From Phoenix dactylifera (Eukaryota > Streptophyta > Magnoliopsida > Arecales > Arecaceae), in the NCBI RefSeq assembly GCF_009389715.1, contig NC_052399.1, positions 30,389,146 through 30,453,145 of the forward strand: a stretch of DNA of 64,000 nucleotides. Reading direction: 5' to 3'. The translations under genes were made by a program, and so were the position numbers. The notes below the pieces were generated by a model. It made no database searches and was not told the DNA's origin. It saw only the letters and a program-made list of their open reading frames with translations. This document shows, in pieces, positions 1-13,484 of the stretch (its first letter is position 1; each line of letters begins with the position of its first letter).

Positions 1-112
1 GAAGTTTTTTGGCGTACCGAATATTGGTATGCCACCAGTACTGTACCGAACCAGTACAATACAGTATGTCCGGTACCGTCTGGTTCGGGCTGGTACGGCA
101 TACCATGGGCAG
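1..112. repeat. GGTACC-rich dispersed repeat fragment
   Basis: This stretch is dense in the words gtaccg, ggtatg and ggtacggcatacc, which read almost as inverted copies of each other. The same vocabulary recurs near 10.69, 37.2, 57.8, 62.3, 62.7 and 63.7-64.0 kb. It lies in the intron before the last ammonium-transporter exon. Only part of the element is in the window. The grouping into one family rests on shared motifs, not on an alignment. Confidence 0.5.
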
Positions 113-250
113 AATGCATTCATACCTTTTTTATATTGGTCTTTTGTTGTGATTTTAAATACAAAAACCATGATTTTTTAAAAAATTTGAAATAATTTGC
201 ATGTGCCAAGCTCTAGTTGTAGCATAAGGAATTTTCTTATTGGTGAACAG

Positions 251-774
251 GTCTGGTGCAAGGTTGGGCTGCCATTATTATGGGCATTTTGTCAGGAAGC
301 ATCCCTTGGTTCACCATGATGGTGCTCCACAAGAAGATCAAATGGCTTAAGAAAGTCGATGACACGCTCGCCATATTCCACACGCACGCCATCGCCGGCA
401 GCTTGGGCGGCATCCTCACCGGCATCTTCGCCGATCCCAGCCTCAACCATCTATTCTTTGGTGATGACCCCAGATACATTGGGCTTGCCTACGCTTTCAA
501 GGAAGGCCGGGCTGCGGCGGGCTTTCGCCAAATAGGCATCCAGCTTGCAGGCATAGCTTTCATCGTAGCCATCAATGTGATCATCACCTCACTGATATGC
601 CTTCTGATCAGGCTCCTGGTGCCTCTTAGGCTCAGTGATGAGGCCATGACGATCGGAGATGATGCCATCCATGGGGAGGATGCATATGCTGTGTGGGGTG
701 ATGGGGAGACATACGAGAATTCAATCCATGGAGTTGAGAATAATTCCATTGCCAAAGCTGATGAGATGATATGA
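251..774 (+). CDS. Ammonium transporter, AMT2/AMT3 (MEP-like) type, last exon (5' part outside window)
   Basis: This is the terminal exon of a membrane channel that moves ammonium/ammonia across the plasma membrane. It follows a splice acceptor (gaacag) at 245-250 and enters with two bases of a Gly codon, then L-V-Q-G-W-A-A. Visible parts are a hydrophobic helix from QGWAAIIMG to WFTMMVLHK; a segment with FHTHAIAG, whose second His matches the second His of the conserved twin-His pore of the Amt/Mep/Rh family; [11 protein letters not shown]; a last helix (about [17 protein letters not shown]); and a cytosolic tail with LRLSDEA and [13 protein letters not shown]. That tail style fits the AMT2/AMT3 group better than AMT1, whose tail has a D-x-T-x-H-G-G-x-A-Y pattern. 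The exon ends at TGA 772-774. The N-terminal helices lie upstream of the window, so whether the full gene is intact is unknown. Confidence 0.9.
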
Positions 775-3700
775 GAGCTCTATTTCTATCATGGCCATTA
801 GGCTAATCATGCAGGGGCGGCCCAATGCATTTGAAGACCTAAGGGGAACTCACTAAAAGATACCTTTTTTTTATTTTAATAGTAAAAAAAAATTAGTAAG
901 GGACTATGCAAGTTGTGAACTGCATACTCTCATTGAATATAGAAGGGTTTTTTATGCATTTGTAAAAGTTGGTCGTGAAATTTTTTCAGCTACTAGTTCT
1001 TCTAAACCATCTCTAAAATGATCTTGATGTTAATTTTGATTTTTAAGAAAGTCCAAAAATGTATATTGAATTGATTATCCCAAAGAGAATTTTTGGCAGG
1101 TTCTTTCTCTAGCAAGATTTTTATCTTTGGAAGCACAAAGCAGAAAGAAGAATGAAAAAAAGAGAACATAAACAAGCATTCTTCGCACATTCAAAAGAGA
1201 ACCGTGGAATCGAATCACTTCACATTCAAATCACTTTAACTGTAAATGTTTGAATCACTTCAACTATGCATCAGATTACTTTGCTACCAAGTAAACAAAT
1301 GAAAAGTTGCAACTGAAAGATAGCTTCCTGTTGGAAATTCAAATTATTTGGATGTTTTTTTGGTATAGATTTTTGTTTTTATTCTTTTGATGTTTTAATC
1401 CATTCCAGTTTTAAATAAATTCTTCACAATTATTTTTGCCTACTGGAATATTTTAATTTTTCAGTAATTCCAGCTCTATATGGTTTCATAAATTTGATGG
1501 CCAAGGTGATATTATTAGTAGGATTGCAGAATTGAAGTATACTTTTGGTGGATCTCTGGATGGTGTCACACCGCTGCTATTCAAAAAAAAAAATGTAAAT
1601 AAAGATAGAGAGATAAGATTTGTCAAAAATGCAAATAGACATGAAAGTAAAGTTTTTCTGGAAAACAAATATTATTAATAATGTAGCCGGTTTTGGATTT
1701 CTTTCTAATCTAAATAGATTAGTAATTGGGTTTGTAAAATATGCTTAAAAAAATAACTATAAAAATATAAAAATATAAATCAATAAAATAAAAGTAAATA
1801 AATTTAACATATGAATTTATTAAAATAAAAATAAAGCAAAATGATAAGTATCTTATATGGAGTTGATTTTTTATTTCTTGAATCTAACAATATGCTTAAA
1901 GGGAAATTTGAAAAACATAGTATGAAAAGTCAAATATTGTAGGATTTTAGAATGATATTGAATTGAACTTTCCCCATTTTGGTAGGAGAAAAAGCACCTA
2001 TTAAAGAGGAGGAATGGTGGTCGGATGGATCATATTTGAGTCCCATAATTTTCCTCTCTCTCTCTCTCTCTCTCTCGCCATCGCTACTCCCCAACTACAA
2101 GATTATCGTTAGTAGATGAATTGCGGAGAGAGAGTGAGAGCGGATGTGAGCATATTTCCATAATTTTGGCAAATTTGGTGGGATAGAGAGAGATAAATTG
2201 GATGGCAAATCTCATCTTTTACTTTTCAAATATATGAGATTGAAACATCAATTAATGAAAGGGCTGAAATCTAGGAAGAGAGAGAGACAGGTTGTTTTGA
2301 TTTTTATTTATCAAATATATAGAATTTGACTAAATTATAATAGAAAACTTAGCCATACTTTTTTTTTTCTTCAAATATAAGAATGGACTGAGATGAGTTT
2401 CAAATATTACCTGATAGCAGCATGATGGTGTTGCCCTTATATAACATCCATTATAAAAAGAAAACTTGATCAAACTTATTTCAAATATAAGAGTAGAGAC
2501 CGCGATGAGGTTCAAATATTATCTAGGTAGCAGTATTATGGTGCTACCCTTATGACATCCATTTTAACTTGAGATAGCTTTTGATAAATATCATGTATCT
2601 CCTAAATTATAAGCTATTTATCATATATATTCTTTTCATAATTTTTATTTTCTTCTCTTCTATTTAATTATTTAAACAATAAACTTTTATATTAATAAAT
2701 ATATTTTATACAAAAATAAATGAGAATAAAAAAAATATGTGATTCAAAACTAGTTTTTCATTATCCAAAATGGATAGATCATTGCATGTGCAACATATGC
2801 CAGCAAGGACCGTGAGAGTCTAAAAGCATGGGGTGTTAACACTGAGAGAAAAGTTTGTAATATTATAATTCTAACAAAATTAATTATATGAATTTGGTAA
2901 ACATGCTTCTTAGTTTTAATTTCTTGGTAGAGAAAGATACTTTTTATTTTTTCTTCTATATATCCTTATCTTTTGCTCATAAGACTGAAAATGGGCTCGG
3001 GTCGGGCTTTGGGCTCCTGAGAGAATTCAGTTGGGATTTGGGCTTAAATGTATAACCTATTTATTTTTGGGGTCAGGCTCAGGTATGTCATTAGCCTGGC
3101 GTGAGCTCGACTCGAGCCTGAGTCTGAAATGGATCACAGATTCAAGTTCGAATTAATTTATTTTTGTATGTTGTTATTTAGAGAGAATAATAAGAAAGTA
3201 AAGAAAAAATTAAAATAGGTTTAACTGATAATAATGTATCATGTATCATTTATTTATGTTATAGGAGGAAACCTAATTTCTAACTAATTTTTACTTATGA
3301 AACAATATTATGAAATGTTAAATTTCAATCGGATTCGAGCCGGTCCGATGGTGTTCGAGCTCGGGTCTAGATTATTCAAATTCTTTCGGCCTAAGCCCAA
3401 TCTGAACCGCGACAAAAAAAATTGGGCTGAGTTCGGGTACAGACCCCACTTTCAGCCCTATTTGCTGAAACAGATTTTTTGTTTTTTTCCTTATAGCGAA
3501 AATAAAAGACATAATAAGAGAGGGGCCGATTTATCCATGAAAGTTTAGAAGCGGTTACGCGCAATCTACTTCCTTTCTCCATCAACACGAAAATCTCGGG
3601 CTATTCCTTCCAATTGGATAATCCTATTTACAACCTAAACTAAAGCATACTAATTTGATAGCGTCCCAATAGGAAGCAGTAAACTTTGACTTGATATCAA

Positions 3701-3780
3701 ACTCTTCATGGATTTATCCTACGTTCGTATTCTTTCCTGTTGGTTATTCATTCAAATCCAATTAGGTAGGATTTCCGTCG
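775..3780. other. Intergenic region with degenerate repeats, no gene seen
   Basis: This contains the 3' UTR of the transporter and AT-rich spacer. A (CT)n microsatellite lies at 2053-2076. Around 2343-2575 two degenerate copies of a unit of about 110 bp are adjacent; both carry aaatataaga, a caaatatta motif and 'tagcag...atggtg'. No open reading frame here has a recognisable domain. Confidence 0.6.
2985..3465. repeat. Possible non-autonomous DNA transposon (MITE-like), GGGCTCGGG-rich
   Basis: The block starts with ctgaaaatgggctcgggtcg and ends with a segment whose reverse complement begins ctgaaagtggggtctgtacc, giving imperfect terminal inverted repeats. The interior is full of gggctcggg/tcgagcc words and has higher GC than the flanks. 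This resembles abundant degenerate MITE-like repeats in plant genomes. No clear target-site duplication was identified. Confidence 0.4.
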
Positions 3781-3824
3781 CGAAGTTGTGCCGCTATCCG
3801 CCCTTTGCCAACCTATACCTTCTC

Positions 3825-3832
3825 TATATAAA
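3825..3832 (+). promoter_or_regulatory. Probable TATA box of GH3 gene copy 1
   Basis: The motif tatataaa sits in tctctatataaatccatctc and is followed by a CT-rich leader. The arrangement matches the TATA boxes of the other two GH3 copies (15563-15570 and 31199-31205). The ATG is 2.8 kb downstream, so a 5' UTR intron is implied; a plausible acceptor (ctttcag) ends at 6602, 35 bp before the ATG. Confidence 0.6.
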
Positions 3833-3854
3833 TCCATCTCTCCTTCATTCCTTC

Positions 3855-6637
3855 ATGCTCTTCTTCTATTGCTTTCATTGATCCCATATATGAGTAGTGT
3901 ATGTTTTCTACTCTTCCTTCCTTTCGTTCTTTCTTTTATTTTTTTGTACTGCTTTAGTTTGTCAATGTTTGTTAATAGAATTTGCATTGTTCTCTTGCCT
4001 CGCATCTCCCTTTTAGTGGATGCTTGAATTCAAAAACTTTAGGAATTTGTTTGGATTGCACTTTCAATCTTTCTTTCTTTTTGCTGAGAGGAGAAAAAGT
4101 TTTAGTGCTTTCCAGTTTGCGAACAGAAAGTTGGGAAACAACCATTCGGAGTTTTATCTTCTAATCTGACAAGTTTGATAGTAATGATGCCATTGTGTGC
4201 AGAGTTTTCGACGCCGTGATGGAACTGAATTTGGTTTCTAGTACTTTTTCTGTTTGGCAACAAACAACTTTTTAACAAATATTTCTTATCTGGTTTGTGG
4301 TCCACCTTATGAACTGTTACATGTTATATAATCCCACAAGGGCTAACTTTTCTTTTACTGCAGCTCTTCCTCTCCACTTTCTCAATTGCTTCTTTGTAAG
4401 CCTAATGCATTCGTAGTTTGTGGGTATGTAACCATTAGGGTCCACTAAAAGCAGGCTTTTTGCTGTTTTTATGGTTTCGAGTGTTCATGCTTTTATCTAC
4501 ACGCCTTTCTTTACAATATCTTGGCAAACTTGCAGTTCTAATATTAGTAGTGGTTTTATTTTTTAGAGAAAGGGAGGGGGACCCTAAGAAGGGGTTCACC
4601 AGTATTGACATTACTTTTTTGGCAAAATAGAGGAACCTGCAATTATTTTCTTTATTTTCTTTCCTTTTTTTTATTCACACCGAGATGCAAATTATTTCTT
4701 TGGGAGGAAAAAATAAAAGATTCTGATTATTATTTGGTTATATGTGTGCTTTTCTGATTAACATAGTGATTGGACATTCTCTAGATTATGTTTTGTTTGT
4801 TGATGATGTGTATTGGGGTGAAACTATACGCATGAATTACAACTCAAATCATATATAACAAAATGCAGGATGTGGTATTTAATCCAGTGATCACTTCCTT
4901 GGTTCCTACTAAAAACTAAATACACCATGCTCTTGCTAGCACAAAAATTATCAACTCATGACACCTGTTATTTGGCACCTTATTGTCAACATATATTACA
5001 TCTCCAAAGAATAGATGATAGGTCTAATTTTTTGCCAAATGTTTGTGACTCTGTATTGTTATTTTTATTAAATTTTGTTGAAATAATTCTTGGGCATCCA
5101 CCTCACATTTCATTGGTCATGAAATGAGGAACAAGGTAGGCAAGGAGCCCCAGGGAAAACCAGAAAGTCCCACAAGAGACTCAACAAGAAGCCCCTTATC
5201 AGATCTCCATGTGCTTATCCATTTTTAAGTTCATGTGAAAGTAACTAGTCTTCTGTGTCATATGAACTCTAGTGCACTTGGTGTGTAGGTGGTGTGAGCA
5301 TGGGCATGGGTGTGGGTGTGTTCTGTATCTGTGTCTGCATCCCTGCTGATGTTATTCATTTATATGTTACTTTTTTTAATTATACAATCAATAGATGTCT
5401 TACTGTCTTCATGATTTCGAGCAGTTGTTCTGTTGTTCATATGTTTTCTAACATAAAATTATGTACCATAAAACAGGTTCTGGTGAAGTCACAACAAATA
5501 GTGATGCTGTCTTTTCTATTCGCTAAAACCCTTTTCTTTCTTTCTTTTTCTTTTTTTGTTTGAACAATATGGTGTTAAAGTATCATCTAAAAGTTTAAAT
5601 CCTGGACCTCCTGAAAGGGCAGTCCCCTAGAAGAGGGATGCCAGCCAGCTGAGTTAACACTTACAGGTTGCAAAAACCCTTCTCAACAAGTTCTTTGGAA
5701 GCAAACAAGATGCTTACATACACATATGAGAGAGAGACAGAGAGAACAAAGATGTTAATCTTTGTCTGGCTGAGAAAGCGAGAGAGAACAAAGATGTTAA
5801 TCTTTGTCTGGCTGTATGACTTATGTAGCAGTGAGGTACTTGTCATAGGTTATAACTTATAAGTTGTTTGTTAATTGGTGGAGGAATGACATCATTATCA
5901 TGGCTCCTAAAATTGACTATAGGTCAAATTATTGGAAGGCAAATGATGTTCACAATCCCAAGACTCTTCAGACCTGTTATTTTCATTGATTTCTAACAAT
6001 CACCTTTTGTTGAAGGAAGATCTTCCTTTAATTTTAGATAGTTTTTAGCTCCATGCTGATCTTGTACATCTGACATCAACTTGTTCCCCTTACCTGAGGC
6101 CATGGATATCAAAAGTTATCATTCAGTTCTTCAACAAATTCATTTTTTACTGATGTTCTTTTTCCAATCTTTGTTGGTGATTATATTCATTTTCACTTCT
6201 TTTGTTTCCTAGTATCTTAACTGCTTCTCACCCTTTTTCAAAGATCTCTTTTATTGGTAGATTCTGCTTAGGCTATGCTTCATATCTTCTTCATCTTTTA
6301 TTTTTTTTTATTTGGGTTTGGAGGGGAGAGGGGGGGTTGTGGGGTTGTTACCTGATTCTAGATCCTCAGGATCAGTGTTCTTTTCAAGTCATAGGAGGAA
6401 ATAATCAAGTAGGTAGATATCATATTAACATGACAATGCTTCTTTGAATAGCAGATGGTGGATGTATTACTTATAGTAAAATTGCTAGCTTCATGTACTT
6501 TTTACCATGCATATTCTAAAATCTTTGATTAATATATAGACTCTACTCATAAATTTGTTCTTTCCAAATTGGCTTTCCTTACTTAAGGATTCCTCCTTTC
6601 AGAACTGTAAACAAATAGCTGAAGATTCCATTATTGT
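3855..6637 (+). other. 5' leader and probable 5' UTR intron of GH3 copy 1
   Basis: This is T-rich, intron-like sequence between the TATA box and the ATG with no coding potential recognised. A 42-bp direct duplication lies at about 5740-5823 (gagagaacaaagatgttaat, twice), containing the small hairpin aaagat-gtta-atcttt. The intron acceptor is placed at 6601-6602; the donor near 3.89 kb could not be fixed. Confidence 0.5.
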
Positions 6638-9600
6638 ATGATGGCAAGTTCCCGGTGTCATCTATTCATTCTTCTATTCATATGTTTCTCGGTGGCAATG
6701 GGAGGATCAGATTATTTGAAGTATAAGGACCCTAAGCAACCACTGAATGTTCGTATCAATGATTTATTAAGCCGGATGACTCTTGCCGAGAAGATTGGGC
6801 AAATGTCACAAATTGCAAGGGAAAATGCTTCATATGATGTCATAAAGAATTATTCTATAGGTACATATTTCAGTCTCCATTAAATTCAGAATAAGTAAAA
6901 CATGGAAAAATATAGTTGTTGTTGTTAAGCTAAATATGTGTTGCAGGTAGTGTACTCAGTGGAGGAGGAAGTGTGCCTGCACCTAAGGCTTCTGCTGAGA
7001 CATGGATGAATATGATAACTGTGATGCAGAAGGCAGCTCTGTCTACACGTCTGGGAATTCCAATGATTTATGGCATCGATGCTGTTCATGGCCACAATAA
7101 TGCCTACAATGCCACCATTTTCCCACACAATATTGGGCTTGGAGCTGCGAGGTTAGTATATTGTAGTTTAGAGACCAAATAGTTTGTTGTTATGGGAATC
7201 ATTTCTTGTGTCGCACTTAACGCTGCCTGATGAATCTACTAATATTTCTAGGAAATTGATATATCATGGTGAACATAACAGTCTATTTTAACAGTGAGTA
7301 CATTTTTTTAAAGGAATAAATTAAATTGGCAAACAAGTAAAAAATAAACAATAAGTAGGGAAAGAAATTTAGAAGCAGACTGGTAGTGGAGTCAAATCTA
7401 CAACATTGTCCTTGTAGATTGAGACTGTTGGTGCAGAGGATTTATGCCTCTCTTCTACTCCTGATGCACAACCTTAATTTGCCATAGACCACCGTCCCTG
7501 CACAAGCAAAGGAAGTTGAAGGTTTTGAACTGACAGCCTCTAGTCACCAAGAATCCAGAACTGACAAATTACGAAAGCCAATGTAGAAACCATTTTTCTT
7601 AATCATTATAACATACAACAAACATACAGTCCCCAGATAAATGTTAGAAGCAATTAATCCAACATGGAACTGCCCTCTCTTCATTTTGTCTTCACAGGCC
7701 CTTTTTGTGGTTACCAACAGGCGGAGCAAACAGATGCAATTCTAAGGAAAAACATCCATCCACAGATAAGTATTTCAAAACAAGTTTACCATTGACTTTA
7801 AAAGGCCAAAATCCAAAAGAAACATCTGTTAGCTTAAAGAGCAAGTGGCTTGCAGAAACCAGATGCATCTTTGGTTTAAAACTTTCATGAATAATGAAAG
7901 AAGGATCAACAATTAGTTGGCAAACTTTAAACTAAATAAATATGATAAGACATGTGTTGGGAACTTTATTTCCAACTTTCAAGTCATAAAACTTTGTGTC
8001 GATAAAAAAGAAATTCTAATGCTATTTAAATTCTAACATACAATAAAATTCTCAGGGGACTGATCTGTTGATGAAATCACTTCTTCTCTATCATGAACAT
8101 ATATGATATGAATTGATTAATGTCAGTTTTGTATATCATTTCTTGCAGTGTAACTCAATTATTTGTTCCCCAGCATGTCTCTGAATTACTGCTATTTTAC
8201 TTTGGTTGTAAAGAGTTTGTGCTATTCTGGTTCTTGTTAGAAGGGCTTCTGCTGATACCATTCTTTCATCATTTGAACCTGCATAATTTAGTCAGAAGAA
8301 TAGAAATGCAATTCTATATCCCACCTGTTATGTCAGGGTCTTGTCTCTTGATTTTATTTTTAAATTTCCAAAGAAGAACGGGGCACTGATGAACCATCAA
8401 GAGGAAAAAGGTTTCTTATAGGAAAACAATATTCCACAATATTTACAATAAGTAGAACATTTAATAGAGGTCCCCACAAAAGAAGAAAACAACTAAAAGA
8501 GGTAGTACTTAAGCTGTTTAACTTACTCTTTGGGTATGGTTAGAAAAATATTCTGAATAAGGAGATCAAAGAGTCAACCCTCATATTCGAGGTCTATTTT
8601 TTCCAATTATATCTTTCAGAAACCTCTGTGGTGAAGTGTGCTTGCCGTTAAGACTTGACTGGAAAATTATTGAAGCGGAATCTTGATTAAGCTACAAGAC
8701 CTAACAAGTCTTCACATATGAGAAGGAAAACACAAGCAACAGTACACTTTTCTATTTTTTCCTTTTTTATTGAGGTTAACAAGAAATATTACTAACATCT
8801 CTTTTCTTCATTAGAATCACAAAGTATAAATTCGACTGTCTAACAAATGTTTGTACTTTACATAATCAAACAAATAGATCTGATTTTTCTTTTCCCCCTT
8901 TAATGGCAAAACACAAAAAATATTGTGTTCAACGAGAATGTCAAATTAGCAGATAATAGATATGATACTACCATAAAGTTTCCCTCAAAAAAAAAGAAAA
9001 AGATAGTACCATAAACTAGAAGGCATGCAAAAATTAATTAGCTGTCACTTCAAATACTTACTAGAAGCCATAATTGTGAGAGAAACTTGAATATGAAGAG
9101 CATTTTAACCCTTTTCAATCTAATTATTTCAGCCCAAATTTCTTATCTTATTTCAGACTATAAAATGCAGCCAAGGTGAAAAATATATAAGACTGCCTGT
9201 TCCTTTCGCATGCAAATGAAAAATAAAAATGTAAGGTCTTGCAGACCTGAATGAGGTGAAGGTTAATACTCATGGGTTTCTCAGAGAAAAAAGAAAAGAA
9301 AAGAAAAAATAAAAAACCTAAGGTGGTTCATAGGAGGAGGCTTGCAGGTTTACTTTCCATGTCAATTGCCCAGTGATTTGTCATTTAACTATGACTAGTC
9401 TATGCACAAGGTTGACACAGTGGCAGTTCACTTAATATCCTGCATGCACACATATGGCAGCAGATATCAGGAGGTATTCCAATAGACTGTAGGAGTGACA
9501 TCATTGTTGATTTCTGAACCAATTCGGCCAAAGACTGAAAAATCAGCTATATCTTTTTATATGCTTCATGAGCGCCATTAAATATTGGATTAGTGTTAAA

Positions 9601-12600
9601 ACTATTCACAAATCACAATCAGCACAACATTCTAGAATCGGGCTGTCTCCTAAAAATATCAGCTCAATGTGCTATAGATGGCCCTATCCAGACTGGGTTG
9701 AAAAGTTTTTGTTCACATTAAACAGACATCCTTCTAACATTCTAGTTTTTTCTAACTGTTCCACTATCATATCTAAATATTATGGCATTATAAATGCGAA
9801 AGATCTTAACATTAGCATTTCTTATTCGTCAATGTCAAACTTTCTCATAGTTGTATGGCTTCATCTAGCATATATTGATAGAGCCAAATTTGTCATTTTC
9901 TTTGTTGTTCAATTTAAAGCCCTTCTTGGGTCCTAAATCTTAGATACAGAAAACAACTTTGTAGTAAACTAGTGTCCTTTGAGCCTAAATGGCTTCTTAT
10001 GTTTGCTATTTTTAACAAAAGTTTCAGGACACCCTAAAAATGATGAATCAAATGAATATATTTGTTCATTATTGAAAAATAATTTCTTCTCATATCTATT
10101 TTTGTAAACAAAGATTCTTAGTATATCCATAGTGTTCTGTCTTAATTCTGATATAAAATTCCTTTTCTTTTAGGGATCCAGCGCTTGTGAAGAAAATTGG
10201 TGCAGCTACTGCTCTTGAAGTTAGAGCAACAGGCATTCCTTATGCTTTTGCTCCATGTGTCGCGGTAAAGTTTAAAATAAAAGAAAATTCAGTTTCTGTG
10301 AATTTTATGTTTTATGCAATAGATAAATTCTGTTAGAAACATCTCTTGCAACAAAATAGTAAAATATCTTTTTTATTCTTTGCATGATCTTCTTTAGGTC
10401 TGTAGAGATCCGCGATGGGGTCGTTGTTATGAGAGCTACAGTGAAGATCCGAAGGTCGTCGAGGAAATGACAGAGATAATTCCTGGCTTACAAGGAGATA
10501 TTCCAGCAAATTCTCGAAAAGGAGTTCCATTTGTAGCGGGACAGTAAGATTTTTCCACCAATATCATCTTCAATAAAATTACATTAATTTATAGAATTTA
10601 CTTTATTGCTATGCAGTCTCTTAGGTTTATCTATTTTGGAATCGATGTCATAATATTGTACGACAGTGGAGGTAGCTTAGTGATTGCTGAACCGACTCAG
10701 GCTGGGCGGTTCGTCTCGTACCTTATCGAACCGATGCCAAGTCAGAATGATTCTCGGTCTCCAACTGCTGCAAGCCCCAAACCCTATTCGGCAGACCTTG
10801 CCTCCAAGACCACTATCTTGAAATTGAACTCTGAAGTTGTAGTTCTTGGTGGTAGTGGACTCACAAATCCAGAATCAAATCAATGTCAGTCAATTACTTT
10901 ATAAACCATAAGGATTGTTTCCGGCCACCATGAGTTCCCAAAGGACATAAGCACTCTTGGGTGGGATGGGCCATCATTTGCCAGGTCTTTGAGTGCCCGT
11001 CGTACCACATGGTTGGTGGTCTGAGTTTCTTTCCCTTGTGGTTCTAGAGGCTAACTTAAGCTCTCTCTCCCTCCCTCCCTCTCTCTCTCTCCTCTATCTT
11101 GTCTCTATAATCTATATGCCTGTGTGGAATAAAATTAAAGGGAACATAATGTAATTTATGCAGGAAATCTTCCTTAAGTTCTCAGCACACTATGCGATGA
11201 AGTGCTATCTTATAATAAAGCAGGTTATAGTTGTTCTATATGATGCATCTGGTATCATTAATTCTGCTTCTATCTTCTATAGGAGGAATGTTGCTGCATG
11301 TGCCAAACACTATGTTGGTGATGGAGGAACATATATGGGCATTAATGAGAACAACACCATCATTAGTCCTCACGGTTTGTTTAGTATCCACATGCCTCCT
11401 TACTACGATGCTATCATCAAAGGTATCTCTACAGTGATGGTTTCCTATTCAAGCTGGAATGGAGAAAAAATGCATGCCAACCATTACCTAGTGACTAAGT
11501 TCCTCAAAGGCCTGCTACATTTCAGGGTTAGTGGATTGTCTTACTTCCCATATCCCCAACAAATGAAGTTATCATTTCTTGGTCTTCTTGATGTCGATGT
11601 CTAATTTATTCTCAATAATACACTGATGCTGCTTTTTTTCCTCTTTCCTTTGTGTTGAAATGATAGGGTTTTGTGATCACCGATTGGGAGGGACTAGACA
11701 GGATCACCAGTCCTCCACATGCAAATTACTCCTACTCGATCCAGGCTGGAATTAGTGCCGGCATTGACATGGTCAGTATCACTCTTTTATATGACCTTTT
11801 TTGAGGGAAGCTCTTTTAGATGATCTTAAGATCATTGGGTGCTGCAGTATTCATGAGTTTTGCTAGGAGAGTAGAACAGATTGTATCTATCAATCTCCGC
11901 CTACTTTTGAATGCTACAAGCTAAGGTAGTTTTAGAGATCAAATATGAGACAAGAAAATCATAAGTAGCTTCTACTAAGTGATCCAGTGAGAACTTGGTC
12001 AAGTGCTTTTAAGGGATGCAACAAAACTATTACAGCAGTAAACCTTGGATAATTCTGACCTCTTTATGTTTTCTTTTGTCGTCTATTATCCTTCTTCTTA
12101 CAGGTAATGATTCCTTATGCTTTCAAAGAGTTCAGGGATGACCTGACCTACCAAGTTCAGAACAACATCATCCCCATGAGTCGAATCGACGATGCTGTTA
12201 GAAGGATCCTTCGGGTCAAGTTCACCATGGGTTTGTTTGAGAACCCCTTCCCTGATCCTAGCTTAGCCGATCAGCTTGGGAAAAAGGTTCATCACAATCT
12301 CCTGCTGCCTACTCACTCTTCTTCTTTTTTTTTTCCTACTAACAAGAATTAGCAGCAATGCCAACATTGCAGATGTCTAATTAGTATATACAGAACACTG
12401 TATAGATTGACGTAGCCAAACTAATGTTGTTTAGTGACTAAAACTGCTGAATTTTTCGATAGGAGCACCGCGAGCTTGCGAGGGAAGCCGTGAGGAAATC
12501 ACTTGTGCTGTTGAAGAATGGAAAGTCCGGCGACAGTCCAATGCTGCCACTTCCTAAGAAGACACAGAAAATCCTGATTGCTGGAAGCCATGCTGATAAC

Positions 12601-13258
12601 CTTGGCTATCAGTGTGGAGGGTGGACAATCAGTTGGCAGGGACTTAGTGGGAACAATCTCACAACCGGTAAAAGCTTAATAAACATTTGAAGTTCACTTC
12701 CTCTCTGGATGCATTGCATAATGCCAAGGCTCTCAAATTCTGAACATAATGAATTAATGCATTTTGACAGGAACCACAATCCTCAATGCTATTCAGTCCA
12801 CTGTTGATGCAGAAACTGAGGTCATCTACTCTGAGAACCCTGACAGTGAGTTGATCTCAAGTAACAAGTTTTCATATGCTATTGTTGTGGTTGGAGAACA
12901 TCCATATGCAGAAACAGATGGTGACAATTTGAACCTCACAATACCTGACCCTGGCTCAAAGGTGATCCAAAATGTTTGCAGCAGCATCAAATGTGTTGTC
13001 ATACTGATCTCCGGGCGGCCGCTCGTCGTCGAGCCATATATCGACGAAATGGATGCATTTGTGGCTGCATGGCTTCCTGGAACTGAAGGCCAGGGTGTGG
13101 CTGATGTTCTCTTTGGTGACTATGGGTTCTCCGGCAAGCTCCCCCGGACGTGGTTCAGGTCTGTGGATCAGCTCCCAATGAACGTGGGCGACCCGCATTA
13201 CGACCCACTCTTCCCATTTGGATTTGGGCTTACAACAGAGCCAGTGCATGCAAACTAG
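6638..13258 (+). CDS. GH3 beta-D-glucan exohydrolase / beta-glucosidase, copy 1 (9 exons, 629 aa)
   Basis: This is a secreted glycoside hydrolase family 3 enzyme, predicted to remove glucose from beta-glucans and oligosaccharides in the wall (apoplast). Exons: 6638-6860, 6947-7151, 10174-10264, 10398-10543, 11283-11526, 11667-11771, 12104-12286, 12463-12667 and 12771-13258 (1890 bp, frame kept throughout). The N-terminus is a signal peptide (hydrophobic run [14 protein letters not shown]), then YLKYKDP, typical of plant family members. The (alpha/beta)8 domain holds [34 protein letters not shown] and [11 protein letters not shown]. The nucleophile Asp is in GFVITDWEG and the acid/base Glu in [10 protein letters not shown], by comparison with barley isoenzyme ExoI. 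The second domain has [15 protein letters not shown], keeping the second subsite Trp. The C-terminus is [11 protein letters not shown]. Two adjacent ATGs occur at 6638 and 6641. Intron 2 has a GT donor (gttagt), unlike the other two copies. I see no damage. Confidence 0.93.
7152..10173 (+). other. Intron 2 of GH3 copy 1 (3.0 kb)
   Basis: This is AT-rich intronic sequence bounded by gttagt and ttttag. Several open stretches occur (for example 9568-9936), but none shows a domain, good codon bias or splice structure. I see no identifiable transposon ends. Confidence 0.6.
10544..11282 (+). other. Intron 4 of GH3 copy 1 with repeat fragment
   Basis: The intron holds a GC-richer patch at about 10680-10750 with cgactcaggctgggcggttc, ctcgtacc and tcgaaccg, resembling the GGTACC family. 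A CT-rich microsatellite lies at about 11060-11095. An open stretch at 10611-10904 crosses the patch but has no recognisable domain. Confidence 0.45.
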
Positions 13259-13362
13259 AAATCTCTTTTGCCATGGAGCAGCAAATATTGAAGACAAGTT
13301 AGTTGTTAGTTTAGAGGCTGTCAGCAGAGTTCTGCCAAATTGAGGACTTTTATAGAAAAAAT

Positions 13363-13368
13363 AATAAA
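13363..13368 (+). promoter_or_regulatory. Probable polyadenylation signal of GH3 copy 1
   Basis: AATAAA lies 105 bp after the stop codon within aaaaataataaagg. Position and context suit a plant near-upstream element. The cleavage site is not determinable. Confidence 0.45.
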
Positions 13369-13484
13369 GGAATTGCAGTACTACCTATCTTTAAATGATT
13401 AAGGCCACCATTTTTATGTTTTTGCTCAAGAAGGTAAATAAATGGGATATGATGCAAAGATAGTTTGTGAATGTTTATGATTCT

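Noticed and set aside
811-850. caggggcggcccaatgcatt motif just after the ammonium transporter stop, similar to hAT-type ends
   Set aside because: No matching inverted end or 8-bp target duplication was found nearby; it may simply be 3' UTR.
9568-9936. 122-aa open frame in intron 2 of GH3 copy 1
   Set aside because: It is inside a well-supported intron, with no domain and no homology I recognise.
10611-10904. 97-aa open frame in intron 4 of GH3 copy 1
   Set aside because: It crosses a GGTACC-like repeat fragment and has no recognisable domain or splice support.
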